A stretch of DNA of 16,168 nucleotides. Source: CAZINM01 sp964540605 (GTDB lineage Bacteria; Patescibacteriota; Dojkabacteria; SC72; JAHDCA01). Below the pieces are notes generated by a model that saw nothing but the letters and a program-made list of their open reading frames with translations, had not been told where the DNA came from and did not search any database. Location: positions 1-16,168 of the forward strand of contig CAZINM010000021.1 in the NCBI GenBank assembly GCA_964540605.1, written 5' to 3'. Both the position numbers and the translations under genes were made by a program. Positions 1 to 9,009 of the stretch are shown here, piece by piece; the first letter of the stretch is position 1, and each line of letters begins with the position of its first letter.

Positions 1-779
1 ACCTGCATAGAAAGTAAGATCTCTCTTAACTTCCTTCTTACTGCTTTAAAAAAACTATCTCTCTCAAAAGCTTCCTCACCAAAAACATCATACATAATTG
101 TATTTCTAACCAATTGCTGAGTAATCGTACTTGCTCCACAACCTTCACTAATAGGAGCACCACCAAGATATCCCTTTGTAGTAATAAAACCACACCTAAT
201 TATACCTTTCCAATCCATGCCTTTATGCTCATAAAATTCACCATCTTCAGCAGCAAGAAGAGCCCACTTTGTATGTTCCGGAATATCTTCTATTGCAACG
301 AATTGTCTATTCTCATCGCCATAGATCTTAAATAACTCCTCACCGTTTCTATCAAATAGAATAGTACTTTGATCAGAAGATCTTGCAATTAACTTGTCTG
401 GAGAAGGTAATGATTGCTCGAGACTTTTCAAATATAGTCCTGTTGCTATGCTGCCAACNNNNNNNNNNAATGTCATAGAACGCTTTAAGAAGAGAACGAT
501 CTTTGATTTTGATCCTGCTTTTATCTTTTTTGCAAAAGATCTTTTCTCTCTGCTAGAATCTCCGACACCTCTACCAACAACTCCTAGTTTGGAGAATTTT
601 CTAAACCCTTTTCTTGGAGATGCTTTTGCTCCATCTAAATGAGAAATTCCATTAGTTTTCATTGAAGATGAACCTCGCAGATTTCTAGATGATAAATTGA
701 AAGATCTACCAATAGCTTTCCTAGAGGAGTATGACTTAGACCTAGTTTTTTTATCGCTCATTCCAACTTTATATCTCAT
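1..779 (-). CDS. Class A penicillin-binding protein, N-terminal part (glycosyltransferase 51 domain), truncated by window edge
   Basis: Bifunctional peptidoglycan synthase that polymerises lipid II outside the membrane. Only the N-terminal ~259 residues are in the window. Visible in order: a Ser/Lys/Arg-rich cytoplasmic tail of about 90 residues; a membrane segment interrupted by the N run at 459-468; then the GT51 domain with AAEDGEFYEHKG (catalytic Glu about residue 178, codon 248-246) and GASTITQQLVRN, followed by KAVRRKLREILLSMQ at the edge. The transpeptidase domain would lie left of position 1. The reading frame is the same on both sides of the N run. I chose ATG at 779, 8 bases after TATAAT (minus strand, 788-793); ATG at 761 is an alternative. 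The gene upstream (832-1578) is 52 bp away on the same strand. The fold assignment is secure, but whether it is PBP1a or PBP1b type cannot be told. Confidence 0.9.
   Translation of the reverse strand, partial: MRYKVGMSDKKTRSKSYSSRKAIGRSFNLSSRNLRGSSSMKTNGISHLDGAKASPRKGFRKFSKLGVVGRGVGDSSREKRSFAKKIKAGSKSKIVLFLKRSMTXXXXVGSIATGLYLKSLEQSLPSPDKLIARSSDQSTILFDRNGEELFKIYGDENRQFVAIEDIPEHTKWALLAAEDGEFYEHKGMDWKGIIRCGFITTKGYLGGAPISEGCGASTITQQLVRNTIMYDVFGEEAFERDSFFKAVRRKLREILLSMQ
459..468. other. 10-base N run (undetermined sequence)
   Basis: Ten undetermined bases fall in the predicted membrane segment of the penicillin-binding protein. The visible hydrophobic stretch around it is short for a transmembrane helix, so the true gap may be longer than ten bases, though a length of 10 keeps the frame. 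Confidence 0.95.
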
Positions 780-787
780 TGCATTGA

Positions 788-793
788 ATTATA
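788..793 (-). promoter_or_regulatory. Candidate -10 box of the penicillin-binding protein gene
   Basis: On the minus strand this reads TATAAT, a perfect -10 hexamer, and ends 8 bases before the ATG at 779. A start site 6-8 bases downstream would give an mRNA with almost no leader. No convincing -35 box was seen. It is a short AT-rich motif, so chance is possible. Confidence 0.4.
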
Positions 794-831
794 CGAAATT
801 TGAATATAATAGTCACAACTTTTATTCACCT

Positions 832-1578
832 TTATTTCTCTTCAAAATGTTTTTCTTCAATTGTATAACTTTTAAAGAGTGCATAATATTTATCTAAATT
901 GTTCTTTATAGTGATCACCAACCAAACACCCATAAATATAAGTAGTATCGAATATATTACATCAAAAATGGTTCCTACTAGATCTGGTACACGAGGAACC
1001 AAGATCAATCTTATTAAAAAATATATTACAGTTAATATTGAGAATGTAGTAACTGTCTTTGTGTTGAATGAATAAAAAAGAGAATCCTGCATTTTATAAA
1101 GCAGTTGATTACTCTCAATGTCATGTTGATGATTTCTTATCACAGTTCCAATTGCCCAATTTTGATATCCTCTTTTAACTGAATTTCCATCTCGAATAAG
1201 AATATCTTTTGGTATCTGACCTTCTTCCAATATGGTTATCTTTAATAAATGTTCTGAATCGCGCATCTTTCTCAGATCCGCCTCTGATTCGTTATCGTAT
1301 CGATATCTCGTTTCAATTAGTTGCTGAAATATATTGAAAGCCGGATAATCTCCACTAAAATCAATTTCTAATGAATTTAATAAATATACTTCGACCACTT
1401 CATCATAAGTAATTATTAAATAGTGATTCGATACGAATATTTTAGGAGTTGTTTTGTCAACAACGTGATGATCAAGTAGAACAGCATCATAGGATAAAAT
1501 AACTGAGTCATTTTCACCCAAAAGTATATTTATATTTTCTTCAACTGTTTTTAATTGATCAATTTTGAATAATTGCAT
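832..1578 (-). CDS. Membrane protein of unknown function with two C-terminal transmembrane helices
   Basis: I do not recognise this 248-residue protein. The first ~170 residues are soluble, rich in beta-prone and charged stretches (for example IFVSNHYLIITYDEVVEVYL), which could suit a small PH-like or similar beta domain, but this is a guess. Residues ~175-195 and ~203-225 are two hydrophobic helices joined by a short loop containing PRVPD, and a charged tail ends in EEKHFEEK. No signal peptide is seen, so the bulk is probably cytoplasmic and anchored by the C-terminal hairpin. It lies 52 bp upstream of the penicillin-binding protein gene on the same strand and may be co-transcribed, although that gene has its own candidate -10 box. 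It is divergent from the regulator at 1714. Confidence 0.75.
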   Translation of the reverse strand: MQLFKIDQLKTVEENINILLGENDSVILSYDAVLLDHHVVDKTTPKIFVSNHYLIITYDEVVEVYLLNSLEIDFSGDYPAFNIFQQLIETRYRYDNESEADLRKMRDSEHLLKITILEEGQIPKDILIRDGNSVKRGYQNWAIGTVIRNHQHDIESNQLLYKMQDSLFYSFNTKTVTTFSILTVIYFLIRLILVPRVPDLVGTIFDVIYSILLIFMGVWLVITIKNNLDKYYALFKSYTIEEKHFEEK

Positions 1579-1584
1579 ACATCT

Positions 1585-1590
1585 AGTTTA
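1585..1590 (-). promoter_or_regulatory. Candidate -10 box for the membrane protein gene at 1578
   Basis: The minus strand reads TAAACT, with 6 bases between it and the ATG at 1578. This matches the TAnnnT -10 pattern and would place the transcription start on the ATG. The assignment rests only on the repeated spacing seen at other genes in this window. Confidence 0.3.
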
Positions 1591-1701
1591 TGCAAAAAAC
1601 AATGTGATGGCAATAATAGAGTATTATCTTATCATTACTAGATAAATCATCTTAGCTGTCTCAAAAAAATATTTTGAAAGGATTCTGAAAGATTTAATAT
1701 G

Positions 1702-1707
1702 TAACAT
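1702..1707 (+). promoter_or_regulatory. Candidate -10 box for the regulator gene at 1714
   Basis: TAACAT, then six bases (CTAGTT), then ATG at 1714. This has the same spacing as the candidate boxes of mutS, the Ig-like protein and the gene at 1578, and again implies a leaderless message. There is no Shine-Dalgarno sequence upstream of the ATG. Confidence 0.3.
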
Positions 1708-1713
1708 CTAGTT

Positions 1714-2355
1714 ATGGTAGATAGAAGCTTGGTTTACTTTAATAAAAATTACTGTGAAAATTTGAACAACAGCCAATTTAGGTTTTTATCAAATTTAAAT
1801 TCCTTAATTGAGCTTGATGTGAATAATTACAAGAAAATAATTATCATAGATGCCGAATTTCACGATTTGATAGCAATTTTATCAAAAAACATTTCATTTA
1901 AATATTTTTTAGATAAATTTATAATCATTTCTAAGAATTTAAGTGCCAGAGATATTAGAAAGTTATTATCTTTTGGTATAAATCAAATTTATGTTTTGCC
2001 AACAGATCGTCAATTTATTAAAGATATTCTTGATTCTTTATCTCTAAATAATAATGCGATTTCAGATCATATCTATCTTGATGATCAAAGCAATCTTTTA
2101 ATAAATGAATATAAAGTCTCTCTAACTGAAAAAGAAAATGAGATTTTAACGATCTTGATGCAAAGTAAAAGACCTATGGAAATTTCAGATATTGCAAAGA
2201 TCGTAACTGACAAGGAATCCCAATTAAAAACTGAAGAGTCTATTAGAATCACAATCCATCGTTTAAAAAAGAAAATATTTGAACAATCTGGATATAAACC
2301 GATATCTAACAAATATGGAAAAGGTTACTTTGTGAAATATTCTATTTCTTCTTGA
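1714..2355 (+). CDS. Response-regulator-like protein: degenerate receiver plus OmpR/PhoB-type winged helix
   Basis: A 213-residue probable transcription factor. The C-terminal part (~130-210) resembles the Trans_reg_C winged helix: LTEKENEILTILMQ opens the domain, SIRITIHRLKKKIFEQ looks like the recognition helix, and NKYGKGYFVKY the wing (family pattern 'RGxGY'). The N-terminal ~110 residues align only loosely with a receiver. IIIIDAEF has Asp46 near the usual phospho-acceptor strand, and FGINQIYVLPTDRQFIKDIL resembles the last strand and helix. The acidic pair near the N-terminus and the conserved Lys of the KP motif are missing (VLPTD instead). I infer a regulator not controlled by normal phosphorylation. 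No histidine kinase is nearby. It overlaps the mutS stop by 14 bp, tail to tail. Confidence 0.75.
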   Translation: MVDRSLVYFNKNYCENLNNSQFRFLSNLNSLIELDVNNYKKIIIIDAEFHDLIAILSKNISFKYFLDKFIIISKNLSARDIRKLLSFGINQIYVLPTDRQFIKDILDSLSLNNNAISDHIYLDDQSNLLINEYKVSLTEKENEILTILMQSKRPMEISDIAKIVTDKESQLKTEESIRITIHRLKKKIFEQSGYKPISNKYGKGYFVKYSISS

Positions 2356-4951
2356 TCTTTGCTATTAAACTTTGAAGTATATTCATCGCTTCTAAAGGCG
2401 TGATCTCGTTTATATCAAAAGCATTTATCTCATCAACTAGATCAGTATACTCGTTATTGAAAAGTTCATATTGAACTTCATTTGATCCTTTCGTATTTGA
2501 CGATTTTACTGCCTGAGATAGATCCTCCCCAAAAGATTTACCTATGTCAAAAGATCGCATAATTTCATTTGCTCTCGAAATAACTTCTTTTTTTATGCCT
2601 GCTAACTGAGCTACATACACCCCATAACTTTTATCTGTACCACCAGGAATGATCTTTCGCATAAAAATAACTTCCTCACCTTCATCTTTAACCATTACAT
2701 TATAGTTATTTATTATATTAGGGAAACTTTCTGCTAAAGCTGTCAGCTCATGATAATGTGTTGCAAAAAGAGTTCTAGCTTTGATGTTATTTGCTATATA
2801 TTCAGCCAAAGCCCAGGCAATACTTACACCATCATATGTACTCGTACCTCGTCCAACTTCATCAAGAATTATCAAACTATTACTTGTTGCGTTATTCAGA
2901 ATATTTGCAGCTTCCTCCATTTCAACCATGAATGTACTTCTACCTTGAGCCAAATTATCACTTGCACCAACTCTCGAAAAGATCCTGTCAACGATCGAGA
3001 GTTCAACTTCTTTAGCTGGAACGAAAGAACCAATTTGTGCCATGAGAGTTATCAAAGCAACCTGTCTGATATATGTCGATTTTCCAGACATGTTCGGCCC
3101 AGTAATAATCATCATACGATCTTTATCTATACCCAAATTTGTATCATTAGTAATGAATTGGTCGCTGATCAACCTCTCGACAACTGGATGCCTTCCTTCA
3201 ACAATCTTCAAAATGCCGCCCTTATCTTCTTTTTCTAAAATAATTGGCTTTGTATAACTAAACATCAATGCTGTATCTGCAAATCCTGCTAAAATATCTA
3301 ATTTGGTTATCAAACTTGCAATTGTTCTTAGATCGTCAAGATAGGGGATCAAGGAATTTCTTAATTTTTGGAACTCTTCATATTCTAAACTTCCCAATTT
3401 TTCATCTGCATGGAGTATCATCTCTTCTTTCTGTTTTAACTCCTCTGTTATATATCTCTCAGAATTTACTAGCGTTTGTTTTCTCATATAATGCTGAGGA
3501 ACTTTATCTACATGAGTTTTTGTCACTTCGATATAGAACCCAAAAACCTTATTAGATCGAACTTTCAGAGATGGAATATTAAGAGTTGTTCTTTCTTTCT
3601 GTTCTAATTCTTTCAACCACTTTCTGCTATCAACAGATTGTTCCCTAATTTCATCGATCTCATTATTTATGCCGTTTTTTATCAATTTGCCCTCTGTGAT
3701 GAGCAGTGGAGGATTATCAACAATAGTGTTCTCTATACTCTGCCTAATATTGTCAGCAATTTCCACGAGTTCATTGATCTTTTTCGAATTTAAAAGAGTG
3801 TTAATTAATTTCTCATTTCTTTTTAACAACTGAGAGAGATCAATAAAACCTTTCATTGAAGATTCCAAAGAATTCATATCTCTACCATTCATCCTATTTA
3901 AACCGATCTTACCTATTAATCTGTAAATATCTGAAATAAAGCTGAAGCTTTCTCTAATTTCGTTTAATAAAACTTGATCTTCATAAAGTAATTCAACCAC
4001 AGTTAGCCTATTGGCAATTGAGTTTCTTTCAATTAATGGATTTAACACCCAAAAATATAATTCTCTTTTACCCATTGAGGTTTTGCAATTTTGAATTGTT
4101 GATAGAAGTGTTTCTTTATCTGTGCCAGTATAACTATTTCTTACTAGATCTAAGTTCTTTATTGTGGATCTATCCAAAACCATCGTATTTGTTAAAGAAA
4201 TGAACAAGGGAATCTGAATATGTTGCGGTTTCATTTTTTGAGTTTCCTCAATATATCTAAGCAAGATCGATAGAGAGGCAATGATCGTTGGATCATTTTC
4301 AATTCCTAACGAATTCACGCTCTGGATCTTAAAAAAATCTTCAATATATTCATTATTTGATCTATCTCCAATTTTTGGTATTTCCTGAAATTGAACCTGT
4401 AAATTCTCAAAATGTAAGTTGGTTTTTGATGGATCTATAACAATTTCAACAGGATCATATGAATTAATAACTCTTGATAGAAGACTTTTGTCATCTTGCA
4501 CTTCTCCAATAAGTAATTCTCCAGTTGAAAGATCACAGATCGATACACCCAAAACTTTCTTATACTGTGCAATGGCCATTAAATAGGGATTTCTTTCTCT
4601 AGAAGCGAATTCCCCCTCTAAAGTTCCTGGTGTTACTATCCTAGTTACGCCTCTTTTTACAACTCCTTTAGCTTGTTTAGGATCTTCTAACTGTTCTACA
4701 ACAACTGTACAATGCCCAGCTTCAATTAACTTTGGAAGATATTGATCAATAGCATGATAAGGGAACCCAGCAAGTGGAGTAGGGTCGTCATTTTTATCAC
4801 GAGTTGTAAGAGTGATATTCAAAACCTCAGCAGCAATTTTCGCATCTTCTCCAAAAGTTTCATAAAAATCTCCCATTCTAAAAAGGACAATTTTGTCTGG
4901 ATACTGTTTCTTAAATGAATTGTATTGAGCCATCATTGGTGTACTCTTCAT
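2342..4951 (-). CDS. mutS: DNA mismatch repair ATPase MutS
   Basis: Recognises base mismatches and small loops and starts methylation-independent or nick-directed repair with MutL, acting on DNA in the cytoplasm. It has 869 residues from the chosen start, normal for the family. The mismatch-wedge motif is in FRMGDFYETF (Phe29 and Glu31). Middle lever and clamp regions follow; the ATPase has Walker A GPNMSGKST (618-626), the SRVGASDNLAQGRSTF region (659-674), Walker B with signature IILDEVGRGTS (694-704) and THYHEL (731-736). The C-terminal TPLEAMNILQSL segment resembles the family's usual end. An in-frame ATG at 4981 adds ten residues, but I prefer ATG at 4951: homologues begin close to MKSTPMMAQY, and a TATACT box lies inside the extension. 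No mutL or mutH is visible in the window. Confidence 0.97.
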   Translation of the reverse strand: MKSTPMMAQYNSFKKQYPDKIVLFRMGDFYETFGEDAKIAAEVLNITLTTRDKNDDPTPLAGFPYHAIDQYLPKLIEAGHCTVVVEQLEDPKQAKGVVKRGVTRIVTPGTLEGEFASRERNPYLMAIAQYKKVLGVSICDLSTGELLIGEVQDDKSLLSRVINSYDPVEIVIDPSKTNLHFENLQVQFQEIPKIGDRSNNEYIEDFFKIQSVNSLGIENDPTIIASLSILLRYIEETQKMKPQHIQIPLFISLTNTMVLDRSTIKNLDLVRNSYTGTDKETLLSTIQNCKTSMGKRELYFWVLNPLIERNSIANRLTVVELLYEDQVLLNEIRESFSFISDIYRLIGKIGLNRMNGRDMNSLESSMKGFIDLSQLLKRNEKLINTLLNSKKINELVEIADNIRQSIENTIVDNPPLLITEGKLIKNGINNEIDEIREQSVDSRKWLKELEQKERTTLNIPSLKVRSNKVFGFYIEVTKTHVDKVPQHYMRKQTLVNSERYITEELKQKEEMILHADEKLGSLEYEEFQKLRNSLIPYLDDLRTIASLITKLDILAGFADTALMFSYTKPIILEKEDKGGILKIVEGRHPVVERLISDQFITNDTNLGIDKDRMMIITGPNMSGKSTYIRQVALITLMAQIGSFVPAKEVELSIVDRIFSRVGASDNLAQGRSTFMVEMEEAANILNNATSNSLIILDEVGRGTSTYDGVSIAWALAEYIANNIKARTLFATHYHELTALAESFPNIINNYNVMVKDEGEEVIFMRKIIPGGTDKSYGVYVAQLAGIKKEVISRANEIMRSFDIGKSFGEDLSQAVKSSNTKGSNEVQYELFNNEYTDLVDEINAFDINEITPLEAMNILQSLIAKIKKK

Positions 4952-4957
4952 GATTGG

Positions 4958-4963
4958 AGTATA
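4958..4963 (-). promoter_or_regulatory. Candidate -10 box of mutS
   Basis: The minus strand reads TATACT, followed by CCAATC and the ATG at 4951. The spacing would put the transcription start on or next to the A of the ATG. This supports the shorter MutS start, because the longer form would need a promoter further upstream. The -35 region is weak. Confidence 0.4.
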
Positions 4964-5047
4964 ACACAATGAAAAACCCATAGAAAACTAGGCTGACACC
5001 TGAAAACAACAGGCTTGATATGTGCGTAAAAACAAACTGAAAGTGCT

Positions 5048-7786
5048 TTATCTAACGACACTAAGTATCATTTTTGTCTCTTCTTCCGAAACAGCTTTCT
5101 TGAATTTTGTCGTTTCCTTTGGTGAGACTGATACTCCATAAACACCTGCTCTAATACTGTTTTGAAGTAGCTTCTTATTATCTTCTACATAAACAATTAT
5201 CTCAGTCTTACTCTCCTTTACTTTATTTATTAGATCTTCAATTATCTTCCAAAGACTATTCGCACCAATATCATATTTAGGATCCTTCATCTTCTTTGAT
5301 AACCCTTGCATCTGCATAGCCAGACTTACACTATCAATGATAATTCCATCTATACCAGTTTTTACGATCTCATCAGATAGGATCACTTCAGCCGGATTAC
5401 CAATTATTGCGTAGATCTTAAATGTTCCTGTTCGAGATAGACCTAAACCGCTAATCTCTCTTTTTACCTTTTTCAAGACATCACCATTCATCGGAGCATG
5501 GATTGCCAATGAAATATTTCTGCTCTTGTATACATTTCTTAACTTTTTAATTATTGCAACTTCCTTTTCCAATAACTCTTTCTCTTCCAATAATCTTCTT
5601 GCTCCAGAAATATTTGAGTCTAGCTCTTTACCTTCGTAGGAACTTCCTTTCTTAAGCTGTTTTAGTTCTTCTACACTTAAGGAGCCTATTGAAACTATTA
5701 CCTCATCACCCTTGGCTCTATCAGAAAAGTCATCCACTATTACTTCGATCTGTTTTGAGAAAGCTTTATATTTCTTCTCTTCGACATAGGCTAGGGGATG
5801 TTTTTCAAATTCTGCCATTAATTTTTCTAGGTCTATATAACAGAAACCGTTTGAATTGGTCATATACTTCTCATAATCATCTCCTCGTTCTTTATCCTTA
5901 GGCATTATAAATACTTTTGTAGCTGTAGGATATTTTTCATCTTTATAATCTTCTTTCCTTACTTCTTTTATCTCTTCTACCTTTTCTTTTATAGTATCGT
6001 CTGTGTCAGCTAAATTTTCAGATGACCCCTCTTTTGGCTTATCAACAACTTCTTTCTTATCAGCCACCTCTTTACTAACTACATACTTGTAAACACTTCC
6101 TACATTACCATCGATCTTTACGAATTCACCATCTTTTAGTAACGCAGATGCTAAACCTGTACCTACTACAGCAGGAATATTAACTTCACGACAAATTATC
6201 GAAACATCACTTGTTAAACCACCTCCATCCATAACTATTCCGCCACTACTCATTACTAACTTCTCTAGGTTATGTGCAAATTCTTTAACTAGTAAAATAT
6301 TTCCCTTTGTTACGACAATATTTGGATCTGTCTTTGAATCTACACTTAATAATTGACCTGTAACTATCCCATTACTTGCACCGATACCTGATAATAAGAA
6401 TTCTGCCTTGTCTGTAGCTTCATTTATATCAACACCAACTTTTTTACCTTCGGCGACTTGGTACTGCTCCTTCTTACTTATCTCTTCACTTAATATCTTT
6501 TCTTTTTTATCTTCGATCTTATCGATCTTCTTCTCCAGTTGTTCAATATCTTTCTCATCTGACTGTAATACTTGTGATCTTGCATCATCAATAACAGCTT
6601 CTTTTGGTTGACCTACCTGATCAGGACTTACTTCGTTCACTTTATCAGCTAATTCCTGTAAAGCGCTATCATTTTTCTTCTCTGCTTTTTCTGATACTTT
6701 AGTTTTCTCCTGCTCATCTTTGATCATATCTATAGCAATATCATAAACAGATCTTGATGATCCATCTGCCAACTCTTTTGTAGCGTCTGTAACTATAGGT
6801 GCAAAAAGATCCTTATTTTGTAGGACCCAAACATTACCACTTTCCCAAGCCCATTCTACAAGTTGAGGTTTTTTAGATTTTGTTTCAACAATTAATGCAA
6901 CTTTAGCAATATCTTGCAAATATTTATCTTCGATCTTCTGTTGATGGCTCCAAGCGTTAGATATCTGAATTCGTTGGAACGAGCTTAGATCACCAACCTT
7001 ACTATCTCCTGGTTTTCTAATTCTCATCCACTCCTGAGGAGAGATCCTTTTTTCTAAAACATCTAGATTCTTTTTTTCTAAAATATATTGATCTGGAGTG
7101 ATAGATCCATCCGCTATTACATCACCTAAACCGAATACTGCTTCAATACTCATCTTTTTATTATCACTGGTGATCGGATCAACAGTATAAGCTATGCCGG
7201 ATACTTCAGGTTGAACCATTCGTTGTACAACAACCGCTAACTTCACGGCTGATAGATCTATACCTTTCTCTTTTGCATAAAGGATCACTTTATCTTTGAA
7301 CATTGACAAATAGACATACTTAACTGCTTCGAGCAGTTGATCTATCCCTCGAACACTTAATTCTGTGTGAAATAAACCAGAGAAAGTAACTGCTGGATCT
7401 TCGGGATAGACTACAGAAGATCTTACCGCTACCCAAGCATTTGAAAAACCAGATAGGCGAGAGTAACAACGCAAAATATCTTCTTTTACTTCTTTCTCAA
7501 AATCTGAGGTCATTATTATCTTTTCTAACTCTTTTGAATCTGGTTCTCTACCTTTCTCCAATAACTTACTTATCTTTTTATCAAAAGAAGTTAAAACAAA
7601 TCTTTTATAAACATTGGGTGATATTACAAAGAAATCAGGAATAGGGACATCCATATTACGAAGAGAAAATAAACTGAACCCCTTTCTTCCAGCTACTGAT
7701 TCACTTACCTCTTTCGTAGAATAATCCTCATGAAAGAGCACATTAACTTGTGCTACATCTTGATTCTTTTTTGAGAAGCCAAACAT
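5048..7786 (-). CDS. PEP-synthase/PPDK-like protein with lost catalytic residues
   Basis: A 912-residue protein with the domain order of phosphoenolpyruvate synthase. The N-terminal PPDK_N/ATP-grasp part (~30-330) contains VAVRSSVVYPED, TFSGLFHTEL, VVVQRMVQPEVSGIAYTVDP and FGLGDVIADGSITPDQY, and ends WVLQNKD where the family has LQxRP. A Lys/Glu-rich probable coiled-coil linker spans ~350-450. A swivelling PEP-utiliser domain (~465-570) has GGLTSDVSIICREVNIPAVVG, with Asp527 where the phospho-carrier His should be. A second charged linker follows, then a degenerate PEP-binding barrel (~620-912) beginning near SGARRLLEEKE and ending AGVYGVSVSPKET. The barrel lacks the usual MxEIPS, SIGTNDLTQ and catalytic Cys motifs. 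I infer it cannot make PEP; a structural, nucleotide-binding or regulatory role is possible. It sits between the AI-2E permease and mutS on the same strand. Confidence 0.8.
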   Translation of the reverse strand: MFGFSKKNQDVAQVNVLFHEDYSTKEVSESVAGRKGFSLFSLRNMDVPIPDFFVISPNVYKRFVLTSFDKKISKLLEKGREPDSKELEKIIMTSDFEKEVKEDILRCYSRLSGFSNAWVAVRSSVVYPEDPAVTFSGLFHTELSVRGIDQLLEAVKYVYLSMFKDKVILYAKEKGIDLSAVKLAVVVQRMVQPEVSGIAYTVDPITSDNKKMSIEAVFGLGDVIADGSITPDQYILEKKNLDVLEKRISPQEWMRIRKPGDSKVGDLSSFQRIQISNAWSHQQKIEDKYLQDIAKVALIVETKSKKPQLVEWAWESGNVWVLQNKDLFAPIVTDATKELADGSSRSVYDIAIDMIKDEQEKTKVSEKAEKKNDSALQELADKVNEVSPDQVGQPKEAVIDDARSQVLQSDEKDIEQLEKKIDKIEDKKEKILSEEISKKEQYQVAEGKKVGVDINEATDKAEFLLSGIGASNGIVTGQLLSVDSKTDPNIVVTKGNILLVKEFAHNLEKLVMSSGGIVMDGGGLTSDVSIICREVNIPAVVGTGLASALLKDGEFVKIDGNVGSVYKYVVSKEVADKKEVVDKPKEGSSENLADTDDTIKEKVEEIKEVRKEDYKDEKYPTATKVFIMPKDKERGDDYEKYMTNSNGFCYIDLEKLMAEFEKHPLAYVEEKKYKAFSKQIEVIVDDFSDRAKGDEVIVSIGSLSVEELKQLKKGSSYEGKELDSNISGARRLLEEKELLEKEVAIIKKLRNVYKSRNISLAIHAPMNGDVLKKVKREISGLGLSRTGTFKIYAIIGNPAEVILSDEIVKTGIDGIIIDSVSLAMQMQGLSKKMKDPKYDIGANSLWKIIEDLINKVKESKTEIIVYVEDNKKLLQNSIRAGVYGVSVSPKETTKFKKAVSEEETKMILSVVR

Positions 7787-7906
7787 TCTTAGGCAGATTC
7801 AATTTAACATCAATAATGACAAACCATTGTAACATCTACTGGAGATTAATACCATTTATATAACAACACTTTTAACACTATAGGAGGCATCATAGAAGCA
7901 CAATAG

Positions 7907-8992
7907 CTACTTACTACCTATGACTTTAAGCCTTTTTAATTTCACAAAGAAATCATATAGGATTTTTAATAAAACTAGTATCGGAATTGTCATAATGGCT
8001 CCCAATACACCAGCGACGCTAAAACCAACCATAACTCCAATTACAACAATAACTGGTTTTGTTCCAGCAAGGTTACCCATGATCCTTGGGGTAATAAATG
8101 TGTTATCAATTTGTTGAATTAGAATATATCCAATAGCAACTGCCAATCCCCAACCGAAACCTTTGAATACTATTGCTACGACAACAGCAGGTATCATAGA
8201 AACCAATGGGCCGATCGAAGGAATAACAGTTAACAATCCTGCAATAGCAGCTAAAGGTAAACTAAATTTAACACCTAAAATGAGTAAAACGATCCATGAT
8301 AATGATCCAATAATAAGCATAAGACTTAACTGACTGATCATCCATCGACCTAATTTCTGCTCAACCTCTTCGATAAGCTCTTTAACAAGCACTCTTTGCT
8401 CATCATCAATGATCCTAAGTAATAAGATATCAATAAAGCTATCGTGATCAACTAACATATAAACTGACAAAATAAATGCCATAAAAAGTGAACCAATAAA
8501 TCCTCCGACAGATGTTAGTGTTGAGAATGTTTTACCTACGCTGTCCATGACACCCTCTGCAGTTAGATTCTTTTCATAATAATCATTTACATATTTTACA
8601 ACTTGATTTTTATCTACTTCTCCAAAAGGTAACTTATTTATAAGATCAACTCCTGAATCAATAGTTCTATCTATAAGATCAGGAACCGATGTTACAAATT
8701 CAGAAAATCCTGATTGAATTGGTTTAATTATTACTGTCCCAATAATGAGAAAAACCGAAATAACTAAAATATATGAAAATATGACCGATAAAATTCTCGG
8801 TAACTTTTTTGATGATAGATAGTTAACAATTGGCATTAAAGAAGATGCTATAACAAATCCAAAAAAGATCGTCACAATAACCTGAAGAACTCTTGCACCT
8901 AACATAATAACTCCTAATGTTATTAAGATCTTTATGATCAGATTCCAGGAGATATCTATTGTATGGATCTGTTTATTATTTTGGGGCGACAT
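7907..8992 (-). CDS. AI-2E family (PerM/UPF0118) membrane permease
   Basis: A 361-residue integral membrane protein. The N-terminal helices (~18-90) are followed by an extracytoplasmic or linker region (~95-155), then several C-terminal helices. These contain the family hallmarks LLTVIPSIGPLVSMIPAVVVAI and IQQIDNTFITPRIMG, then MVGFSVAGVLGAIMTIPI. Members have been linked to autoinducer-2 or signal export, Na+/H+ exchange and other solutes, so the substrate cannot be assigned here. The length is typical. It starts 17 bp after the DUF2085 gene's stop, so the two are probably co-transcribed, and it is followed after 120 bp by the PEP-synthase-like gene. There is no Shine-Dalgarno site before the ATG. 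Confidence 0.92.
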   Translation of the reverse strand: MSPQNNKQIHTIDISWNLIIKILITLGVIMLGARVLQVIVTIFFGFVIASSLMPIVNYLSSKKLPRILSVIFSYILVISVFLIIGTVIIKPIQSGFSEFVTSVPDLIDRTIDSGVDLINKLPFGEVDKNQVVKYVNDYYEKNLTAEGVMDSVGKTFSTLTSVGGFIGSLFMAFILSVYMLVDHDSFIDILLLRIIDDEQRVLVKELIEEVEQKLGRWMISQLSLMLIIGSLSWIVLLILGVKFSLPLAAIAGLLTVIPSIGPLVSMIPAVVVAIVFKGFGWGLAVAIGYILIQQIDNTFITPRIMGNLAGTKPVIVVIGVMVGFSVAGVLGAIMTIPILVLLKILYDFFVKLKRLKVIGSK

Positions 8993-9009
8993 CAGAAAAT
9001 GAACTAATT

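Noticed and set aside
2750..3555. Plus-strand open frames inside mutS and similar frames inside the other large genes
   Set aside because: They are out-of-frame shadows of well-supported genes and show no recognisable protein features.
4952..4981. Ten-residue N-terminal extension of MutS (start at 4981)
   Set aside because: The extension contains the candidate -10 box, and the added residues do not resemble MutS N-termini.
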